48,540 nucleotides of DNA, taken from the NCBI GenBank assembly GCA_018241335.1, contig JAFEEA010000004.1:1-48540 (forward strand), given 5' to 3'. How positions within the stretch are numbered: the first letter of the stretch is position 1; each line of letters starts with the position of its first letter. This document shows positions 45,661-48,540 of this stretch, in pieces. This stretch comes from Pseudomonadota bacterium. GTDB taxonomy: Bacteria; Pseudomonadota; Alphaproteobacteria; Caulobacterales; Caulobacteraceae. Both the position numbers and the translations under genes were made by a program. Under the pieces are notes generated by a model that ran no database searches, was not told the DNA's origin, and was given only the letters and a program-made list of their open reading frames with translations.

Positions 45661-47676
45661 ATGCCTGTCGATACGCCGCCGCCCCCGGACGCCCCGGTCG
45701 CGGCCGTCGTGGTTCGCGCCGCGCGCCTGCCGGACGCGCCCGGCGAGGCGGCCTATTCCGTGGTGCGCCTGGCGCCGCAGGCCCTTCGATCGCGTGAGCG
45801 TCTCGACGAGGCCCTCGCCCAGGTGCCGGCCGCTTCCCTCTTCCGCCGCACCTCCAGCGTCGGCGCCAACCCGACCACCCAGGGCCTGTCCCTGCGCGCC
45901 TTCGCCCCGTCCGGCGCCGGCCGCGCCCTGGTGACCCTCGACGGCGTGCCGCAGAACGATCCTTTCGGCGGCTGGGTGATCTGGACCGCCCTGCCCACCG
46001 AGGACATCGCGGCGGTGAACGTCGTGCGCGGGGCCGGCGCCGGACCCTATGGCGCGGGCGCCCTCACCGGGGTCGTGCGCCTGGAGGAGCGGGCCGGCGA
46101 TCCCGGCGCGGTGCTGGACCTGTCGGGGGGCTCGCTCGGTTATCGCCGCGCGGCCGGGTCGGCGGAACTCGGCGGCCCCATCGACCTCGCCTTCGCCGGC
46201 GCGGCCGAGCACGACGACGGCTGGATCCCGGTCCGCGCCGGCCGAGGCGCCGCCGACACCACCCTGACCCTCGACGCCTGGACGATCGCGGGCCGCGCCC
46301 AGGCCGATATCGGCCCCGCCGTCGCCGCGGTGCGCGCCGGGGCCTTCGCCGAGAGCCGAAGCGCCGGCCTCGTCGGCGCCAATTCCCGCGCTTCCGGCCA
46401 GTTCGCCAGCGTCACCGTGGTCGCCCAGCCCACCGCCCAGAACCTGGGCTGGCGGCTGCAGGGCTGGGTGCGAGGCAGCAATCTCAGGAACACCTCGGTC
46501 TCGGTGGCGCCGGGCCGCACCTCGACCACCCCGGCCAACGACCAGTACGACACCCCCGCCATCGGCTGGGGCCTGAACGGCGCCCTGCGCGGAACCGGCG
46601 GCCCCATCGACTGGGAGGTCGGCGCCGACCTGCGCGCCGCCACCGGCGAGGACCACGAACGGGCCAGCTTCCTGTCCGGGGCCTTCACCAAGACCCGTGT
46701 CACGGGGGGCGACACCCTGGTCGCCGGCGCCTACGTCGAGCTCGACCACCGCCAGGGCCCGTGGCTCTTCAGCGCCGGCGGGCGGCTGGACTATTGGGCC
46801 GCCACCGACGCCCACCGGATCGAGCGATCCATCGCCACCGGCGCGGTGACGCTGAACGATCCCAGCCCCGACCGCCATGGCGTCCTGCCCACCGGCCGGA
46901 TCGGCGTTCGCCGCGCCCTCGGCGACCGGGGCGGCTACCTGCGCGCGGCGGCCTATGCCGGGTTCCGCCCGCCAACGCTCAACGAGCTGCACCGCCCGTT
47001 CCGGGTCGGAAACGACATCACCGAGTCCAACCCCGCCCTGAAGCCCGAGCGGCTCTATGGCGTGGAAGTCGCCGCCGGCCAGGACGGGCGGCTCGGCGGT
47101 TGGTCGCTCATCCTCTTCTACAACCAGCTCCGCGACCCGGTGACCAACGTCACCATCGGAGTCGGCCCGGGGACCTTCCCCATCGCCGGCTTCGTGCCGG
47201 CCGGCGGGACCCTGCGCCAGCGACAGAACGCCGGCCGCATCGACGCCTATGGCCTCGAGGGCGAGGCCCGCCGCCAGGTCACGGGCGCGCTCAGCCTGCA
47301 CGCCGCCGGCGCCTGGACGCATGCCCGCGTCAACGGGGCCGGGGCCGCCCCCCAACTCACCGGCAAGCGCCCGGCGCAGGCGCCGGCCCTGACCCTCACC
47401 GCGGGCGCTGACTGGCGTCCCGCACCGTCGCTGACCCTCACCGCCGACCTGCGCTACGAGAGCGCCCGCTTCGAGGACGACCTCAACACCCGCCGCCTTG
47501 CTGCGGCGACCACCGTCGCCGTGCAGGCCCGCTGGACGGTCAGCCCCCACGCCGAGCTCTACATGGCGGCCGACAACGTCACCAACGCCGCCGTGCCCAC
47601 CCAGGCGGCGGCCGACGGGACCCTGAGCTATGGCCCTCCGCGCACGGTCCGCGTCGGCGTCCGCCTGCGGGAATGA
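45661..47676 (+). CDS. TonB-dependent receptor without a recognisable signal peptide
   Basis: The product has 671 residues from an ATG preceded by GAGGGAGAG. It begins MPVDTPPPPDAPVAAVVVRAARLPD, which looks like the mature N-terminus of a receptor (Pro-rich, then a TonB-box-like VAAVVVRA). The plug (RRTSSVGANPTTQGLSLRAFAPSGAGRALVTLDGVPQNDPFGGWVIW) and barrel are complete, including a family-typical YAGFRPPTLNELHRPFRVGNDITESNP. The closing VRLRE lacks the common terminal Phe. Directly upstream and in frame lies RPLAALPAASQLAWAGARP, which resembles a signal peptide. It has no ATG/GTG/TTG start, and a TAA at 45631 separates it from the gene. The protein may be non-functional, mis-sequenced or secreted some other way. 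The ligand is unknown. Confidence 0.8.
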   Translation: MPVDTPPPPDAPVAAVVVRAARLPDAPGEAAYSVVRLAPQALRSRERLDEALAQVPAASLFRRTSSVGANPTTQGLSLRAFAPSGAGRALVTLDGVPQNDPFGGWVIWTALPTEDIAAVNVVRGAGAGPYGAGALTGVVRLEERAGDPGAVLDLSGGSLGYRRAAGSAELGGPIDLAFAGAAEHDDGWIPVRAGRGAADTTLTLDAWTIAGRAQADIGPAVAAVRAGAFAESRSAGLVGANSRASGQFASVTVVAQPTAQNLGWRLQGWVRGSNLRNTSVSVAPGRTSTTPANDQYDTPAIGWGLNGALRGTGGPIDWEVGADLRAATGEDHERASFLSGAFTKTRVTGGDTLVAGAYVELDHRQGPWLFSAGGRLDYWAATDAHRIERSIATGAVTLNDPSPDRHGVLPTGRIGVRRALGDRGGYLRAAAYAGFRPPTLNELHRPFRVGNDITESNPALKPERLYGVEVAAGQDGRLGGWSLILFYNQLRDPVTNVTIGVGPGTFPIAGFVPAGGTLRQRQNAGRIDAYGLEGEARRQVTGALSLHAAGAWTHARVNGAGAAPQLTGKRPAQAPALTLTAGADWRPAPSLTLTADLRYESARFEDDLNTRRLAAATTVAVQARWTVSPHAELYMAADNVTNAAVPTQAAADGTLSYGPPRTVRVGVRLRE

Positions 47677-47757
47677 CGGCGCCGTGACGTTGATCGGCTG
47701 AATCCAGCTTCCCTGGCGCAAACTGGCTTGCACACTGACTGCAGACGGGAGGCGACT

Positions 47758-48165
47758 ATGAAGGTCACGGGACGCTGCCATTGCGGGGCCATCGCCTATG
47801 AGGCCGAGGTCGAGCCAGGGTCGGTGGCCGTCTGCCATTGCGGCGACTGTCAGCGGCTAACCGGCTCGGCCTTCCGCGCCAACATCCCCGCCCCGGCCGC
47901 AGGCTTTCGCCTGCTGCGGGGCGAGCCGCGCCGCTACGTCAAGACCGCCGACAGCGGGGCGCGGCGGGTGCACGCCTTCTGCGGCGACTGTGGCGGACCG
48001 GTCTACGCCTGCGCCGAACACGATCCCCCGAGCTATTCCCTGCGCCTGGGCGCGCTCGACCAGCGCGAGGATCTCGGGCCGCCCCGCCGCCAGATCTGGA
48101 CCCGCCGGCGCCTGGCCTGGGTCTGCGAACTGGCCGACGTCCCGGCCCTGGACGGACAGCCCTAG
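47758..48165 (+). CDS. GFA-family zinc-binding protein
   Basis: The product has 135 residues from the ATG at 47758 with GGGAGG upstream. The zinc ligands of the GFA/CENP-V fold are present: GRCHCGAI (Cys7, Cys9), VCHCGDCQ (Cys26, Cys28, Cys31) and FCGDCGGPVY. The family is named for glutathione-dependent formaldehyde activation, but most members have no known reaction. It probably acts in the cytoplasm. There is no functional link to its neighbours. Confidence 0.87.
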   Translation: MKVTGRCHCGAIAYEAEVEPGSVAVCHCGDCQRLTGSAFRANIPAPAAGFRLLRGEPRRYVKTADSGARRVHAFCGDCGGPVYACAEHDPPSYSLRLGALDQREDLGPPRRQIWTRRRLAWVCELADVPALDGQP

Positions 48166-48273
48166 ACCGCCGACGCGCGTTTCCGCCAAGTCGCCGTCGT
48201 CCCCTTCAAGACCCGGCCCGGCCCGCCGTGGGATCGTCCCCGCGTTGTCCACGTCACTGCCGGGAGCCCCGCC

Positions 48274-48540
48274 ATGATCCAGAGAGCCGACGCCCAGACC
48301 CTCGCCGCAGACGGGATGAAGGCCCTCGGCGCGGTCCACGTCTACGTCACCCGTTCGGACCTGCCCAAGACCCTGATCAACCTGGTCTATCTGCGCGCCT
48401 CGGTGATCAACGGCTGCGCCTATTGCATCGACATGCACACGCACGACCTGATCAAACAGGGCGTGCCGCACGAGAAGACGGCCCTGGTCGCCGCCTGGGA
48501 GGAGGCCGGCGCCTGGTTCGACGAGCGCGAGCGCGCCGCC
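48274..48540 (+). CDS. AhpD-like/carboxymuconolactone decarboxylase-family protein, N-terminal part
   Basis: The first 89 residues are in the window and the frame is open at the edge. CAYCIDMHTHD gives the CXXC...H active site (Cys48, Cys51, His55) of AhpD-like alkylhydroperoxidases, in which the cysteine pair does peroxide or disulfide chemistry. The helix before it (LINLVYLRASVINGC) fits the family. The ATG at 48274 has GGGAG upstream. Confidence 0.88.
   Translation, partial: MIQRADAQTLAADGMKALGAVHVYVTRSDLPKTLINLVYLRASVINGCAYCIDMHTHDLIKQGVPHEKTALVAAWEEAGAWFDERERAA

Noticed and set aside
45620..45665. A cobalamin riboswitch upstream of the second TonB receptor.
   Set aside because: GGGAGAGACCGCC only loosely resembles the B12 box and none of the other conserved elements was seen in the 137-bp gap.
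43853..45934. A 693-codon plus-strand frame across the DUF1501/DUF1800 genes.
   Set aside because: The composition is that of an antisense shadow and no motif is present. It also conflicts with three well-supported genes.
1..48540. tRNA, rRNA, CRISPR, insertion sequence or phage genes.
   Set aside because: No clover-leaf with CCA-type end, no regularly spaced repeats and no transposase or integrase motifs were found by eye on either strand.

Overview
The window is about 48.5 kb of very GC-rich, densely packed bacterial DNA. The strong third-position GC bias, many long antisense shadow frames, TonB-dependent receptors, a two-domain cold-shock protein, a TPR-sulfotransferase beside a TonB receptor and NodT-type RND efflux together suggest an alphaproteobacterium, most likely Caulobacteraceae (Caulobacter or Phenylobacterium-like). 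That placement is inference from gene content and composition. I saw no rRNA, tRNA, CRISPR array, insertion sequence or prophage gene.

Layout. 1-6.1 kb: the end of a c-type cytochrome, a thiolase and a GT39-like membrane glycosyltransferase on the plus strand, then an acyl-CoA synthetase and an alpha/beta hydrolase on the minus strand. 6.1-17.3 kb: a plus-strand tripartite efflux operon (periplasmic adaptor, two different RND pumps of MdtB/MdtC type, outer-membrane lipoprotein channel) followed by an exported metallophosphoesterase. 17.3-21.0 kb: a nested inverted-repeat element, then a second thiolase, an SMP-30/gluconolactonase-like protein and a C69 (secernin-type) peptidase. 21.1-36.5 kb: a long minus-strand series. 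In transcription order it reads TPR-sulfotransferase, TonB receptor, Rieske oxygenase, APC amino-acid/amine permease, short-chain dehydrogenase, omega-aminotransferase, M20 hydrolase, then a peptide-type ABC transporter. 36.6-41.6 kb: a sugar locus with a GPH symporter, an FCD-type GntR regulator, a GH172 (DUF2961) enzyme and a divergent UxaA-family dehydratase. 41.7-45.5 kb: a tandem cold-shock protein, a small secreted Cys-rich protein and a DUF1501/DUF1800 pair. 45.6-48.5 kb: a second TonB receptor with no recognisable signal peptide, a GFA-family zinc protein and the start of an AhpD-like protein.

The most notable region is the minus-strand series. Its parts could form one import-and-degradation route: outer-membrane uptake, a Rieske oxygenase whose metal-site motif carries Glu (as in carnitine oxygenase CntA), an inner-membrane amine permease, a dehydrogenase, a transaminase, a deacylase/peptidase and a peptide ABC transporter. 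Most of its genes overlap by 4 to 11 bp, which implies translational coupling. In the ABC transporter the solute-binding protein and the DppB-type permease form one 863-residue reading frame. An extra membrane segment at the junction makes the topology work. The two ATPase domains are also fused, so a system normally made from five genes is made from three. The substrate cannot be read from sequence alone. The GH172/GPH/GntR/UxaA locus is a second coherent, possibly undescribed, carbohydrate system.
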